Positions 36,701 to 49,915 of a stretch of DNA of 64,000 bases are shown here, one piece after another. Every line of letters starts with the position of its first letter. Position 1 is the stretch's first letter. Source of the stretch: Microvelia longipes (Eukaryota > Arthropoda > Insecta > Hemiptera > Veliidae). The notes beneath the pieces are model-generated. The model was given only the letters and a program-made list of their open reading frames with translations, made no database searches and was not told the DNA's origin. The translations under genes and the position numbers were made by a program. Location of the stretch: positions 22,950,548 through 23,014,547 of the forward strand of contig JACMZG010001863.1 in the NCBI GenBank assembly GCA_018340805.1. Reading direction: 5' to 3'.

Positions 36701-39700
36701 ATTCTTAATGTTTAAAGTTGAAGAAACAACCGATCTATATTAAATTTGACTTTTTAAACATAAAATTAATTATAGAACTAAAGGCAATATTTTAAGCTTT
36801 CTACACGAAGAATAATAGAACATTTGAAAACATTGATTTATAAAAACTTTATATTTGATCTCAGCATTTTATGACTCTTTTTAATGTTTACAAAATACGA
36901 TAAAATAGAAACGTACTTGAAGAGCATATCGTATTTTTTACTCAGATCAAATGATTCCTCTAATTGGATAGAGGAAAACTACTTTTTCAAAAATGATTTT
37001 CATAACTGTACAAGAAACACATTGAAAGCTAATGAGTTGTTACTTAATGATAAGCAAATCTGCTTCATATATCAAAGTAAAGATTACAGGAAAATCATGC
37101 GATTTTGTTTACCTTTCCTTTTCCCGTCTAATACAATAATGAGATTAAATTTCACCTGTGAATGAAAAAAAGAGGCCCCTTTTCATTTTGATTTCACTTA
37201 AAAGAAGAAAAATCTCCTATTTTATAGTGAATAGGGCTAAAGTATCCGATATCACGCCATTATACCACACCCTAAAAAAACTACTTTAACTTAAAAAATT
37301 CTTAGCTATGTTATAAACAGTTTATCATCTAATAAAAATATATCAGGAGATAAGTTGAGTAAATAGAGCTTACTTGCAAAGGTACAAAGTCTCTTATAAA
37401 TAACAAAAATATTAACAAAGTTAAAAATAAACAATTTTAAATTTAAAAATTAGTTCGTTTGATAAAAATATTTTTAAACAAATATATATTATTTAAAAAT
37501 AAGTTAAAAATTGTTTTTTGTCGTGTCAATGTTTGTTTTTTATTTAAAACAGTTAACTTTAACAATTACGTACCATTATTTGTCTATTCAATGCTAAACT
37601 AAACTAATAAAATGCAATTAAAACTTTTTAATGAAATAACTCATCTTGATGACATCAGTAACTAGGTAAAAATTAATTGTTAAATAGGTAATAAATATCT
37701 TTAAAAATTGAAAACAAAATGCTGTATAACAGGTGGAAACATTTTAAATAAAATATTCGTAACTTCAAAACGTAAAAAATCAATCAATTATGAAAATCTT
37801 TGAGGGTAATTTTCGTTAAGCGTATCATTTGATGCAATTGAGTTTTGTTAAACATGAATAATTGGCACAATATAATTGTGAGAGAGACACTTAGGAAATG
37901 TAGCAAGCGAAGTGCTATGCTACATAAGGGAACTGTTCCGTCCTTTGACATACACGTTCAGGTTGTCTGTCGGTGCCTTGGCGAGTTAGACGTAACGGAA
38001 CAGAATTGGACATGACGATGACGAGCCATCATCAATAAAGAATGTCGAATGATGTTTTTAGTTTCCAGATGTAGCATATTTCTAAGAATTTCGCACAATT
38101 ATATGGTGAAATAGGTTTGTTTAGTTAATATAAATTAAAATATAGTTTTAAAACTTTTAAGCTAAATGCTAGTGATACAGAGTCCTACACGAGCCCTGAG
38201 TTTATAGGACACAAATGTTGCATATGAATGATTTAATTTACATATTTTGTATAAATTTACCTATATAAAAATAAAAGATTTATTCATTTATTATTATTTA
38301 ATACAAACCAATTATTATTTAAAGTTACCTAATACTTGAATAAGTCATATAGGTATCCATAATTGAAAGCATAATTTTTGTAAAAATATTTTCTTGTTGA
38401 ATGAAATATAGAATTTTTGTCTTGTGAGACTTTTTTTGAATCCAAAATGTATTGAAAAATATATTATTAGTATTTTAAAAATTAAAAAAAATACATAGCA
38501 ATTACTTTTAAATTTATTTCGACGTTAGACATAAGCAAGCGTTCAAAAAAATCTTTTAACATTTCTTTAAGATATTTAGAGAACACCTAAATTTCACCTA
38601 ATAATTTTTTATACAAAAAAAAAAAAAAAATCAAAAACTACTCATAATTTAATAACGAAAACATAGGTATATAAAAAATTTCTTTTTAGAAAGAAAAGTT
38701 ACAAAATTAAAAATTATTGAAACCAATGCTAATAATGAAATTGTATTAACTAACACAAACTACTAACTATAATACATGATTAAACGAATTTTCTTTTATG
38801 TTAAACTCGAAAAACAGATCATTTTAATCATAAAACTTTAATACCCTTTATAATTTGGGAAGGAAAATATGTAATTATAAAACTTTTATGATTAATGTTA
38901 AAAAGATGTTTTTGTATATGTTGTTATGCATGATGTTATAATTAATACACTAAAACTACAATCTCAGCTTAATTAATCCCTTTTACAAAGGAAGAGGAAA
39001 GGGGGAGTGAAATTTTCATAGTGACAATCTTTCACGTACAAACCTCGTTGGTACCAACATACCCTTTATCTGCTACAGTTTATACATCATAATTAATTTT
39101 CCTTAAAAATAGATTAATGAATTATGGAAATTTTAATTGTTTTTCTTCATCCTTCTCTTACACTAAATGTGATTTAATATTTTCCCTTTTTCAGCTAAAT
39201 ATCAAAGCTTTTCAATATCTCGTAATCAAACTAACTGACTTACTTGTCGTAAAATCAATTAAAAACTGTTTTCAGATGGAAGGATTTAACAATTAGATTT
39301 TTAAGCATGACTTTGTAGTTTAGAGAGAGTTTTGATTATATTTTTCGTCCATAATTAAGTAAAAAAGCATATGTAAAGTGAAATAATTGGACTAAACTCA
39401 TTTATTGGTTTCGTTTAAAAGCTTTAAGTTGCCTTTCATTTTATAAATGTATTTTAATTTCCAGTGGTTGGTTTTAACATTATTTAGGATTCCATATTCG
39501 CTATGATAAAGATTCATTTTTTTCGTTAATTTTAATCTAGCCGCCAATGTGTTCAAAGTCGTTACTGCTCAAAACGTTGTACAGATCCGATTAAGCAAAG
39601 GCAAGTATTAAAGTAAAGAAAAAGCATGCTTTTGAACAATCTAATCTAAAAAATGCACATTACTATTAAAAAATCCAAGAAAAATGACAAGCAAGTAGAT

Positions 39701-39719
39701 GTATTATTGTTCCACATAT
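33798..39719. other. AT-rich non-coding DNA
   Basis: Six kilobases without a supported gene. Frames at 34657-34887, 35935-36225 and 36884-37165 have no recognised motif. 37890-38060 is less AT-rich and holds an inverted pair CTGTTCCGT / ACGGAACAG (37933-37941 / 37995-38003). A poly-A run lies near 38617. Confidence 0.4.
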
Positions 39720-39925
39720 ACATCATGCACCGGAATCTTGAGCAAAGACTAGATGGGTGAGCAAGCATTTCTAAGGCAATTCGCCCAGCTTGCTCATCGC
39801 ATCAGAATTCTATTGTTAAAAACTTACAAATTATAAGTATACAAACTCATTTCCGGAACCAAGATTCGAACCCGTGTCTCCATGTTTGAATACTTCGAGC
39901 ACTTGGATCAACTCCGGACTACTTT
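39720..39925 (-). repeat. tRNA-derived SINE or tRNA pseudogene with body
   Basis: On the - strand the head reads GGAGTTGATCCAAGTGCTCG ... GAGACACGGGTTCGAATCTT. The A-box-like element is at 39894-39908 and the B box GGTTCGAATCT at 39862-39872. Acceptor and T stems do not pair well, so it is not a working tRNA. Downstream on the - strand an imperfect hairpin (GCGATGAGCAAGC ... GCTTGCTCACCC, 39751-39802) may be the SINE body. It differs from families A and B. Confidence 0.55.
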
Positions 39926-42900
39926 AATTCTGCTCAGAGCTTTAAAAACGACACCCTACTTGACATTTATGGTTTACCTACCGCAAGTAAAGAATTAAAC
40001 AGTACAGGATTTTTATTAGCTAACAATAAGCAGATGAAAACGGAGAAGTTAAGGGCTGCGGAAACTGAAAACGGTAGTAAATGCTAGGTTCTAACCCACG
40101 GATCGTGACCAGGCTTGAAGGGTTAAAGGATTCTTTCAGCAATGATGGAACAAAACAATGTTGCTGGCTACATTCACCTCGTCAGAGACTCACAGCTTCG
40201 AAGAATGAAAGTCTATAACGGATAACTCGTGATGGTCTCTAAAGACTAGATCACTATTGTAGACAAATCTAAGGTCTATGAGGAATCACTGGATTTAAGT
40301 AAACTTTTGGATGCAGTCGTAGAAGGGTCATTCTAGCGAATCTACTTAATTTCAGGTAGTTTAAAATTCAAACGAGAATGGCAGATTTAAAATTATAAAA
40401 ATACCATCTTAAAGTAATGGTATGTCCTTTAAAAGTTACATCAATTTTATCTTTTATATCGCCCACTTACATTAGTGGTATAGACATGATATTTATAAAT
40501 AGTTTAAACCTCAAACTTATATGCGAAGAACATCAAAATAAATTCGATCCGATTAAGTTCGATTTTCAAACAAAATGTCCTCAAAAACAGCTAGGGTAAA
40601 CCAAATCTAAAATATCTACTGTCATTTGAACTGAAATTTCTAAAATCCTTGTGGTTTTTTAGAAAACAAGAATACAAATAGTGCTGACTATCAAATAGAT
40701 AGAGGACACCATCAAAATAGATACTTGATAGAAAGGGAAATACACAAAACAAGTTTAGTCAAACCGCACATACCAAGGGCATTGAATTTAACCATAATAC
40801 ACATAAATGGATTAATTCTAACCAATAAGGTACATTTAGCAATATGTTTAAACATTTTCATTTATGAATAATTTACAGTCAGAAATTAAATTACGACAAA
40901 TTTATTAAATGGAACGTTATTAAAATTATGTTGATTATATCATTTGAGGTCATTTTAACAAATAATATTAAGAGTTAAATAAAGATATGGGTTATCTAAA
41001 CTGTCAGTTGACAATATTGGGAAAAAATTTCAAAATAGGAGGTCTCGGCTTCAGGCCGTTTTAGCCATATAAACAACCTAATAAGCGTTCGCCCATTTGA
41101 AAATTTGACATTGACAAATTTGTTTTAAAGGGTAATCAATTATAGTTTTAACATATTTAAAGTCAGTGATAGTATTTTCAATAACTAAGCACTTATCAAG
41201 CATTGTACTATTAACTTGCACCATAGTACTGCATAGAACTTCATTTTTTCCAATTGTTCATTGAGCGCATAAATTTTAACCAAATAGGTAAAAGTTTATA
41301 ATTTACATCTAATAATTTTCTTTTAAAATCTATTTTTAGGAGTTTAATTAATAATTTTCTTTTTTTAATTTATTTTTAATAAAACAAAGTATTGTTTTTT
41401 AATAAATGTACAAGTTATCCTTATTGTATCTGTTTTACAGGATTTTGACAATATAGTAAGATATCATATTACCATAGAATTGTTTAATGCACCGGCTCTG
41501 TCATTAGAAAGAAGGGGAATAATAATCTAGATTATTGACGCAATATAACAATAGAATGCCAATAAGCTGCAGCCAAAGGCCCCTCTAGTAATAATATCTC
41601 TATGATCAAAATGCGTTGAAATTATAACATTAAAAGTTATTAAGAATAGTTTTTAAGTAAGCTTTTAATGAGATATGTACATAATAAATAATAATGAAGC
41701 TTTGTAACATAGAGTTTTCATAGAATATTTCCTTAAAATCATATATTGAAAACTTAAAAACGTTAAAAGTGATGAGTCATGTTAAAAGTAAATGACGTTT
41801 AAGTTCATTACACACAGAGTTGTTATTAAAAACTGATGAAAAAACCTATGTAATATTCTGTTACTAGGTTGTGCAGATACCAGTCTGTAAGGTAAAAGCT
41901 ATGTTATTTTCTAAACTTCAGGCAAGAGGAAACTAATCACTTTTCTCAAAGGTAATTTATCACTTGTCTAAGCAATTAACCTGTTAAAATACATATTGGA
42001 TGAAGAATTTTCACTACTATTTCTTTCAGTCATGCGCAGTCAAATAGGGAACGTGCGAGTCCAAACCTTAACGTTTTAGCTTTAACGTTTTACTGACTTT
42101 CACGTTTAAGTGAACTAAGTTTAAGCAATACTGATTTTTACATTACTATTACATTTTAATTATTCTATTCTTCACAAATATAATTTTTTATTTCACTTCA
42201 AATTAACTAAAACTTAAAATAAATAAAAAATAATAAAATAAACAATTTATTTAAAATAACTTACAAAATAATCTACAAGATTTTTTCAGATTATTATTTT
42301 AATCAATCATACAAGATGCGGCTACAAAATACTTGTTAGAACTACTTACAATATTAATTAATGTCAAATCTACAAAGCTAGCCACATAAACGAAATTGGT
42401 AGTGAGTGACTAGTTATTGTTTGTTATATTATTCTCAATATATTGCTTGAAAGCGTTTTAAAAAATAACCAAGTATAAAAGAAAATAAGTTTTAAAAATT
42501 GTTTACAATTTAGTTTGTATGATAAAATAGTAAAAATTAACAAAACTTCTAAAAAAAAGATATAACCCCCCTCCCAAAAATAAGTAAAGAGAATGAGAAA
42601 AAAGTAATTAAATAAATAAATACATTTCAAAGTTCTTCTAAAAATCAAAGCAAAATAAATTAGAAATATAAAATCTCTTCACCTTTTTCAACATTTTAGA
42701 CATAAATCGTCAGTAAAGTACAGTAAAATATATTTTTTTAATAACTTAAAGTTTATTGTTTATCTTCATAAGATATTAGAAAATCCATGTTCTTTCTTTT
42801 CATATTCTATTTATTATCTCATTAGTCCCATAGAAAATCCAAAATTTCATAGTATTGTGAATCTTTTAGGACTGTTAAAAAGATAGAAATATATTAAGTA

Positions 42901-44898
42901 AAATGAATAAAGTATGTTATTTAACAACAAAATAAATAACTCTATTGAAATTCTTAATCGTATTGGATGGTATAATATTCTAACAAAACGACTTGTATCG
43001 GTTTAGTTTAAGCAAGAAATTATTCAAGTAGTTGTTAATCTGGTTTTAGGACAGAAAAGCCTGGTAATGATCCTTTAAAGGAACCTGGGTAGAAGCTTAA
43101 GAGTTTTGCAAATTGCTAGATATGCCCTAATTATCGTAAGGATTGATAGTCCTTGTTAATATTAGCTGGTAACCTGTTGCTCTTCAAAACTTTAGTCTTT
43201 GTGCGGTAATAGGTTTGATAATACAAATATTAATTTATTTAATGATAACATCCAATAATGATCGTGATATGAAAGTAAACTAAATAGATTAAACGAAGTA
43301 ACGTTTTATAATATATAAAACAATTATAAAAAATTAAATACAATACTTTTACTTCAGTATAAATAATAACAATCACAATAAAAACATAATACTTTACAGA
43401 CTTAAAATAACATTATTATAAAAAAATATATACATGATCGAATCATATTAGTTATAAGATTGAAATTATCTGAAAGTTTTTCATAAGCGTTAGAGTTCCT
43501 GCTGGAAAGCTTAGTACAACATATAACTTATAATAAGAGCTGATGTTCCGTTTTACAATCGAGTGAAAATGTATTATTTGTTTAATGTAATGTATATAAC
43601 ACTCAGCACTTATACTTACCACACTTAAGTTCAAGTTAGTAAGTCAAATTTAGGACATAAAAATTAAACTTTAGGTTAGTTGCATTTAATTAAATTGGAA
43701 TTTTCAAAGTTTTTCAAAGAAAAAATTATACCATATTAAGTATATTCAAGCACAAAAAATATCGCCTTAAGTATCAAATTTACACCTATTTCACATTTAT
43801 AAAATAAAATAATTACCACAAAACTGGTAATTGTTTCTTAATTAAATGTTAAATTTCACATGTTTGTTTCTTAATTAAATTAAGAATCACACATTAAGAA
43901 ACAATAGTTGATACTTATGGAGACCAATAAAACTATTAATGTATAAAATAAAGAAACTTGATAGCTTTACAAATGTAAGTATTACGTGTTCGACAAACAT
44001 ATCAAACGACGAAAACTACAAGTGATAATCCTTTGTCAAAAACATACAACAAAACATGTTCTTTTGTTATTTTATATAATAGTATACGTTCCATATACAC
44101 TAACGATAAAAAAATCGATATCATGTACTTATAAGCAATTCCAACCATACAATTGTTTGTATGTCACTCAATATATCGAACCATTTATAATAAAATAATT
44201 GAAAATATTATAAGTGGTTCTTCAACATTATTTAAATGTATAAAATAAAAATAATGTATTCAGGTTTTAATGAACTGGCAACATTTATTCTAGTTCCATA
44301 TAATAAAAAAAATATTTAAAATATAATGAGTATTTTTCGCTACATCGAGGATATTGTATTATTTTTATGTGGTTTTTATTACAATTTAAAACATAAAGCT
44401 GAAGCATTAGCTTAACCACTAATGTGATTTTTTTTTTTAGATTTAAAATATAAACTACTTTTATTTGACACCTTTATTAATGCTTGTTTTCATGCTGTTA
44501 ACAAATATAATATTTTTATTCCCGTTAACAAATTGCTATGCAAATTATGAGCATGCAAAGGAATAAATAAATTTGTACTGTAAAATGAGTAGGAGTTTAT
44601 TTCTATAATAATTTGTATGAAAAACAATGTTAAAATGATGAAACTGCAACTTAATGCATAAAAATTAGGCTAAAATTTGTCATAAACGACCTCGACAACG
44701 GAGCTCGAGATACATATATATAAATAAATAAATAAAAATATATGTATTTTTATTATACATATTTTAATTACTTTTTAAATTCATTAAATGGTATTATCAG
44801 TAAATATAAAGTCACAGCAAATGCAAGCATTGAAATTTCATTATGGTATTTTTGTAATATCTCTTTGCTTTAGTTGGGTAGTTGTAGATGAAATTTAA
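39926..44898. other. Non-coding DNA, mostly AT-rich
   Basis: 39930-40340 is less AT-rich and holds a 45-codon ATG frame (about 40081-40218, MLGSNPRIVTRLEGLKDSFS...) with no recognised family. The frame at 40417-40599 also has none. 41040-41100 has a short GC-richer patch (GGTCTCGGCTTCAGGCCG). Otherwise nothing is seen. Confidence 0.4.
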
Positions 44899-45138
44899 CA
44901 TGCAACCTGGATAGAAGATTTCAGCTTTCATAATATCAACCTCGGCAGAGCCTCAGGAGCAAAAATGTTATTAACCTCCCTTGGCAAGCCACGAGAGCTA
45001 ACAAGTCTATCTCCAATTTACAAGACAAACTGTGAACTAGGACACAGATGCAGTCCCGTAAATAGGAGGGTAGGAGTACTGAGATATTTTCTGGTGCAGT
45101 GTGAGCATAAACTTCAGAGGATATCAGTTGGAATTTGA
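44899..45138 (+). other. Unclassified 79-codon open frame
   Basis: Open from a preceding TAA to TGA at 45136-45138. The only internal ATG is at 44965, which would give 57 residues. The translation is not AT-driven: HATWIEDFSFHNINLG ... LLTSLGKPRELTSLSPIYKT ... CSPVNRRVGVLRYFLVQCEH. It stands out from AT-rich flanks by balanced composition, which suits an old coding fragment, a transposon piece or chance. I recognise no family. No splice sites or neighbouring exons are evident. Confidence 0.2.
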
Positions 45139-47239
45139 ATGAGTAGAAACTTTAAAATTCAAAACGCCCTACGGGTTCAAGCGTCAAAAATATAAATTTA
45201 AATAAAAACATAAACACTAGAAATACACCGAGCAATGAATCTAAAGAAACCACTTGGTATAATCTTCAAGTTGTATTAAGTATTAAGTTAGTTGAAAATT
45301 ACAAGTTGCTCATACAATCAACATTTAAATGAGGCAATTCATTTGTATACTAAAGTTAAGTACAGAGCGAATATTTAAAACTGGTATATATCTTACTTTT
45401 CTTGAGAAAACTCATGTTATGTTAGGACATATGTAACTTATTATTAGGTAAAAACAAATAAAAGTTGATACTAAATTAGTTATATTAACACTTACTTCAT
45501 TCCTGCAACAACAATATCAAATGGTATATTTGTTTAAGACGTTACTGTATTTGATTTAACCAAAGACATATAATTGTAATTTAGTCAACAACACTTACTC
45601 TTATTTTACCTTTATTACCATCCCCCTAACTGAAACCAAGGGTAAGTTTATAGATAAGCAACTAACTTGAACTCTGAAACCACACAAGTAAGATAATGTA
45701 ATATACTGATAATAAACGAAAGGAAACTTATTCAAAACAATTATATAATAAACATTTGTTAGTCTCCAAGCTTTAACCTTTTATACTCGACTAGATGTAA
45801 TGAGACTAGCTGTTTATAGTTTCAAGTCTACCTATTATTTCAATATTTAAAGAAAGTTTAAGAGAGCTAAAAGATGTAAAGAAGTAATATTTACATAGGA
45901 TAGTAAAATTCAATATCATATACATACTATAGCTGATAGCCAATTTTGCATGTACTTAATACAAACGTTTTTGTCTTTTAAAATGTTGTTTTAGTTATTT
46001 TATATATGCAAATAAATGGTTTATTTATTAAAAGGGATGCAAAGAAAGTGTTATTAATACAGTATATATTTAACTTTGTTAGGCGATATACAACAAATAG
46101 TATATAACTGTCCTACTAATAAGGTTCTGAAAATAGAGTGATTATTTGATAAATAAGGTTTGATAAAGTTTCTATTTTTTCTTTGCAAACTGTACTAATT
46201 AGCTTGGCAACACTTTCAATAATTTCAGTTACAAAATAGACTATAATTGTCATAAATAACTAATAATTGTAAGGCACGAATTTCCAAGTATGTGCCTAGC
46301 CTAGTCTAGTTCTAGGGGCCATTAGGGTGGCTGCAAACACACGGGCGTGTGTTAGTTGAATCGCTTTAAAACCTCTTTTATTAAATTTAGCACCAAAAAC
46401 AAACAATAATATAGTCTTTCAAATAAGTTTAAGACGGTCATTTTTTAGGGGTTTCTCCGGCATTTTTGGGAAAACAGTTAGCCCGATCAAGCTGGAACCG
46501 GTCTTAATAGCTAAAGGAAATTCTAAATTCTAAATACATAACCTGGAGTACACAAACCAAGATTTTCATTTTAAAAATTGAAAATAATCTTAACTTATTG
46601 AATATTCTTGTCAAAAGAATTGCACGCACAGTTATTACCCAGATGTTAAGTTATTAGTTAAGTTATATAAAGCTTAAAATATACAGAATTATTATACTAT
46701 TTCCTAATATAACATAGTAGGGTATCCCTAGACTATTATCAATATATTTAATAAAGTAGTGTTTACGTGTGAGTCATAATAGTCGTCCCTTTCTCATACA
46801 TGACATAACAGGAAGGAAATAACCCTAGACCTAGAGTCGCGGTCTAAACCCTAAGGGAATGTTATCGAATGCTGTAAACGTTAGAACAAGGGATGTAGGC
46901 TTTCTCACATTGCCTTTTAAAATTCCATATTTCCCAAACCACCAATACTTATACTACGATAAACCGGCAAACGAACCCTCTTACGTATTCACACTTCTAT
47001 AGTATTTAGTGTTAGCGAAAATCGCTTATAACTATATTGTTCTGAAAACACGTAGAGAAATTTAACACTCACCATATAAAATTAATGACGATAAAAAAAG
47101 AGAGAGCTAAGAGCGGAGTGAAAAGAGAGATGGATTCCAATTTACCTTTATTCAATTATGAGTATAAGATTTAGATATAAGGTAGACTTTTTTCCTCATT
47201 TATAACGTAAGTATAGAGAGAAAATAAGTGTTTGCAATA
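45139..47239. other. AT-rich non-coding DNA with short GC-richer patches
   Basis: A 7-bp hairpin AACACAC GGGC GTGTGTT lies at 46336-46353. 46430-46510 and 46800-47000 are less AT-rich but unrecognised. No gene is supported. Confidence 0.4.
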
Positions 47240-48012
47240 AAATAAGTCACCGAAATTATCCGTTTCAGATGTTTTTAAGACGTCCTGACGTAGATTTTAC
47301 AAATTGTCAAATTGTCTGGGGTGTATGTATGAGTGTCTGTTATTATCGTTTCTCCCATGTATTTATGCTAAAGAGGCGAAACTTAGCACAAAAATCAATC
47401 TTTAGGTCTAGTTGAGCTATCCGGAGAATAGCTTTTTTTCTACTAAAAAACTATTAAAATAGTTTTTTATGACGTCATTAGCCCAAAATAATGAGTTACA
47501 AAAATTTCGGAAATTCATAAAACGCGGGAAAATGTTTTGATCGGTTTGAGATTTGGCACGTATGTTATACTTGCATAAATTCATAAGAATGAATTTATGT
47601 AAGTATAACATACATGCCAAGTTTCATCACATTATCACAGTTTCATTTTTATGAAATGACGAATAAGTTTTTTATAAAATTGCAAAAATCGGAAAGTAAT
47701 TAAATTGAACTGAAAATTGGTACGAGGTTATTCCTTTACGTAACAAACAAGTGTACTTAGTTTCGTTTCAAAAAGGCAAGTATATCTATGGTTATTGTTT
47801 GATCGTAAAAGTTAAGCAGCATTGACCGAGGTCAGTGCCAGAATAGGTGGGGAATTGCAAAGAATTAATTTCGAATCAATTATAAAATGAATGTCTTTAG
47901 AATTAATTTCGTGTCAGACACGAGCGAAGCGAGTCTGAAGTGGAAGATGAGCATTGGGAATTCGACGTGGTGAGAGAAAGTTCCGAGGTACCCTTAACCT
48001 GATTTTTTTAAA
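47240..48012 (+). repeat. Repeat family C, second near-complete copy
   Basis: Collinear with 14830-15553: ACCGAAATTATCCGTTTCAG, a GAGTGTCTGTTATTATCGTT block, CCATGTATTTATGC, TTAGCACAAAAATCAATC, AGTTTCATCACATTATC, AAAGTTAAGC...GACCGAGGTCAGTGCC, ACACGAGCGAAGCGAGTCTG (47930-47949), GTTCCGAGGTACCC and a final GATTTTTTT. It also contains a 30-bp inverted repeat (47555-47584 / 47589-47618, 4-base loop), absent in that form from the 15-kb copy. The frame 47417-47620 (-) is a by-product. Confidence 0.72.
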
Positions 48013-48993
48013 CTTAATTTAAAACGTCGATGTTTGAAAAGCTTCATGCAAGTAACTAGAAGTTACGCGTCAGTATTCTTAAAGTTAGTTGATACGCTCC
48101 TTAGAAGTTACTTGAACCTCGAGATTCCTAAAGTTAACTAGCAAAAAACAGTGGTAGTAAACTAGCAGAAGAGTAAACTAGATAGTCGTGTTTTATATTT
48201 TAAATCAATGTAACACAAATCATTATGCTCTTTTTAAATAGAGGGTGAGATTAAAACCAAAAACATTTACCATAGACACACTAACTACCCTTATAAGCTA
48301 ACAAGTATATAATTAATTCAATATGAGATATTCATAAAGATAACGAAATAAGTAATGGAACAACGCAATAAGGGATTTAGTACGTGCTGCCGCCACTAGT
48401 TCATAAGCTTTGCCACCACATGATAAAATTCATAATATTCCATCACGTACGCCTTAAGGACGAGGTCCTTATGAAAAGTCCCTCATACTAAGATTCACGT
48501 GTGTATCAAGCCAAGATTAGCATATGTTCCTTTTTCATCTAATGAGGTTGAGTAGGGTTTGAAAGGGATTTTTTAGAAAGGATTTTCTCCCTCAGAACCA
48601 TGGAAGAGTCCAGTTTTTCCTTTTGCATTATGTATGAGGATGGTTCAATTTTCTACCTACAGCTTACATACCTCCTTACAATCCTTAAACTCATTGATTT
48701 TGTTAAAAATACTTTTTAACTGGATTTTATAAACAACTTTATCGATGTAATAAGCTTATAAATTTAATGTACTTATAGGTTCTATAAATAATTAAATTGC
48801 ATTAATTAATGTTTACATCAAAAAATAATTTTGATAAAGTTTAATAAAAAGAAGGCAGCTCATCATTTAGCGGGATTATAAATCAGTCTGCACACTGAAA
48901 TTTAATAATTAATTATTTTTTAATCTAGTCAAGTTTGAAAATATATTGCTTTAAATTCTTTATTTTGTAAAGTTTGTTTCAAAGCAGTTTTAG
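48013..48993. other. AT-rich non-coding DNA
   Basis: No gene is supported. Confidence 0.4.
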
Positions 48994-49030
48994 CCCGAAG
49001 ATGCTCATAGTGAGGGGCGAAATGTCCTAG
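48994..49030 (+). repeat. Degenerate hammerhead-like core (PLE remnant)
   Basis: CCGAAGA, then GCTCA TAG TGAG + GGGC, then GAAA and TGTCC. The layout matches the 24765 and 49825 motifs, but the conserved U4 of CUGANGA is C here, so it should be inactive. Confidence 0.4.
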
Positions 49031-49643
49031 CACACGTCATCATATTTTGTAACTAAACGTTTTAATTATTTGTAGAACTAATGTCATTAATTTTTATATT
49101 TTTTAAAATTTAAGAGTTCTAGACCGGGTGGCGGAATAGAGCATTTTTTATTAATTAAATAGTATACATAAAATAATTAAAATAAATGTATAAAAGGAAT
49201 CATATTATAAAGTAATAATCAACTAAATGCACAATACTTATTTTTGAGTCGCTGAATTAAATCTAACAGTATAATAAAATATGTATAAAATATTTAGTTT
49301 TTTACTATAAAGTAACAGAGATATTGGTACTAAGATTAAATCAAAGAAGTGTCAAACCGATTAGATCGCTTAAATTGAACCACCCTTAGAGTTCTCAAGA
49401 GTGAAAATTTCAAATTTATAATAAATACAAGAACAATATAAGTGAAAAACCTTAAATAGAAGAATAGAGTTTTGAGACTACTTTATTTTCCCACAAACGA
49501 ACAATTATTTATTATTATTTAGTTATATTATTAATGTAATAATAATAAATAGTTTATACAAATTAAATCAAATGTTTAGATTTAAAAAGGGAATAATTCA
49601 AAACATATATAAAAAGAAATAAAATTGTAAAGTAAATAATAAT
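49031..49643. other. AT-rich non-coding DNA
   Basis: Nothing is recognised. Confidence 0.4.
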
Positions 49644-49771
49644 AGTAACTGTTGAAACTAGTTACTCTAGTAACTAGAGTCTCTTAGTCTTCTCTAGTTA
49701 GGTTGAAAGCGATTTGTCAATAAAGTTTTATTTTGTGGAGAGACTTTCTTTCATTATTTAGTAACTGTTGA
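49644..49771 (+). mobile_element. Second short PLE-end insert with 12-bp target duplication
   Basis: AGTAACTGTTGA occurs at 49644-49655 and exactly at 49760-49771, bounding a 104-bp insert. The insert contains an imperfect inverted repeat (GTTACTCTAGTAACTAGAG), GTTGAAAGCG (the GAAA side of the hammerhead-like core), AATAAAGTTTTATTTT and the terminus GTGGAGAGACTTTCTTTCAT. Target length and insert size closely match the 21.0-kb insert, pointing to one mobilisation mechanism. Confidence 0.7.
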
Positions 49772-49915
49772 GTTCAGTTTTGTAGAGCATTCATTGTGTT
49801 TCTATTCATTATTATGTCCTAGATCCTCGAAGATGCCTCCCACAGTGGAAGCGAAACGTCGGATTCTTCATCTACATTGACGCGGTCACCACCGGAAGAC
49901 CTCAATCTTCAATAG
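49771..49915 (+). mobile_element. Retroelement 5' region, copy 2
   Basis: AGTTCAGTTTTGTAGAGCAT (from 49771) to ACCACCGGAAGACCTCAATC repeats 24716-24837. The hammerhead-like motif at 49825-49858 has an extra base in the core (CTCGAAGA), but stem II GCCTCC ... GGAAGC and GAAACGTC are preserved. It lacks the upstream promoter of copy 1 and begins at the predicted transcription start. The register SGSETSDSSSTLTRSPPEDL is open here. Confidence 0.65.

Noticed and set aside
39855..39920. Functional tRNA gene on the - strand
   Set aside because: Acceptor and T-stem pairing is poor and the last B-box base is changed.
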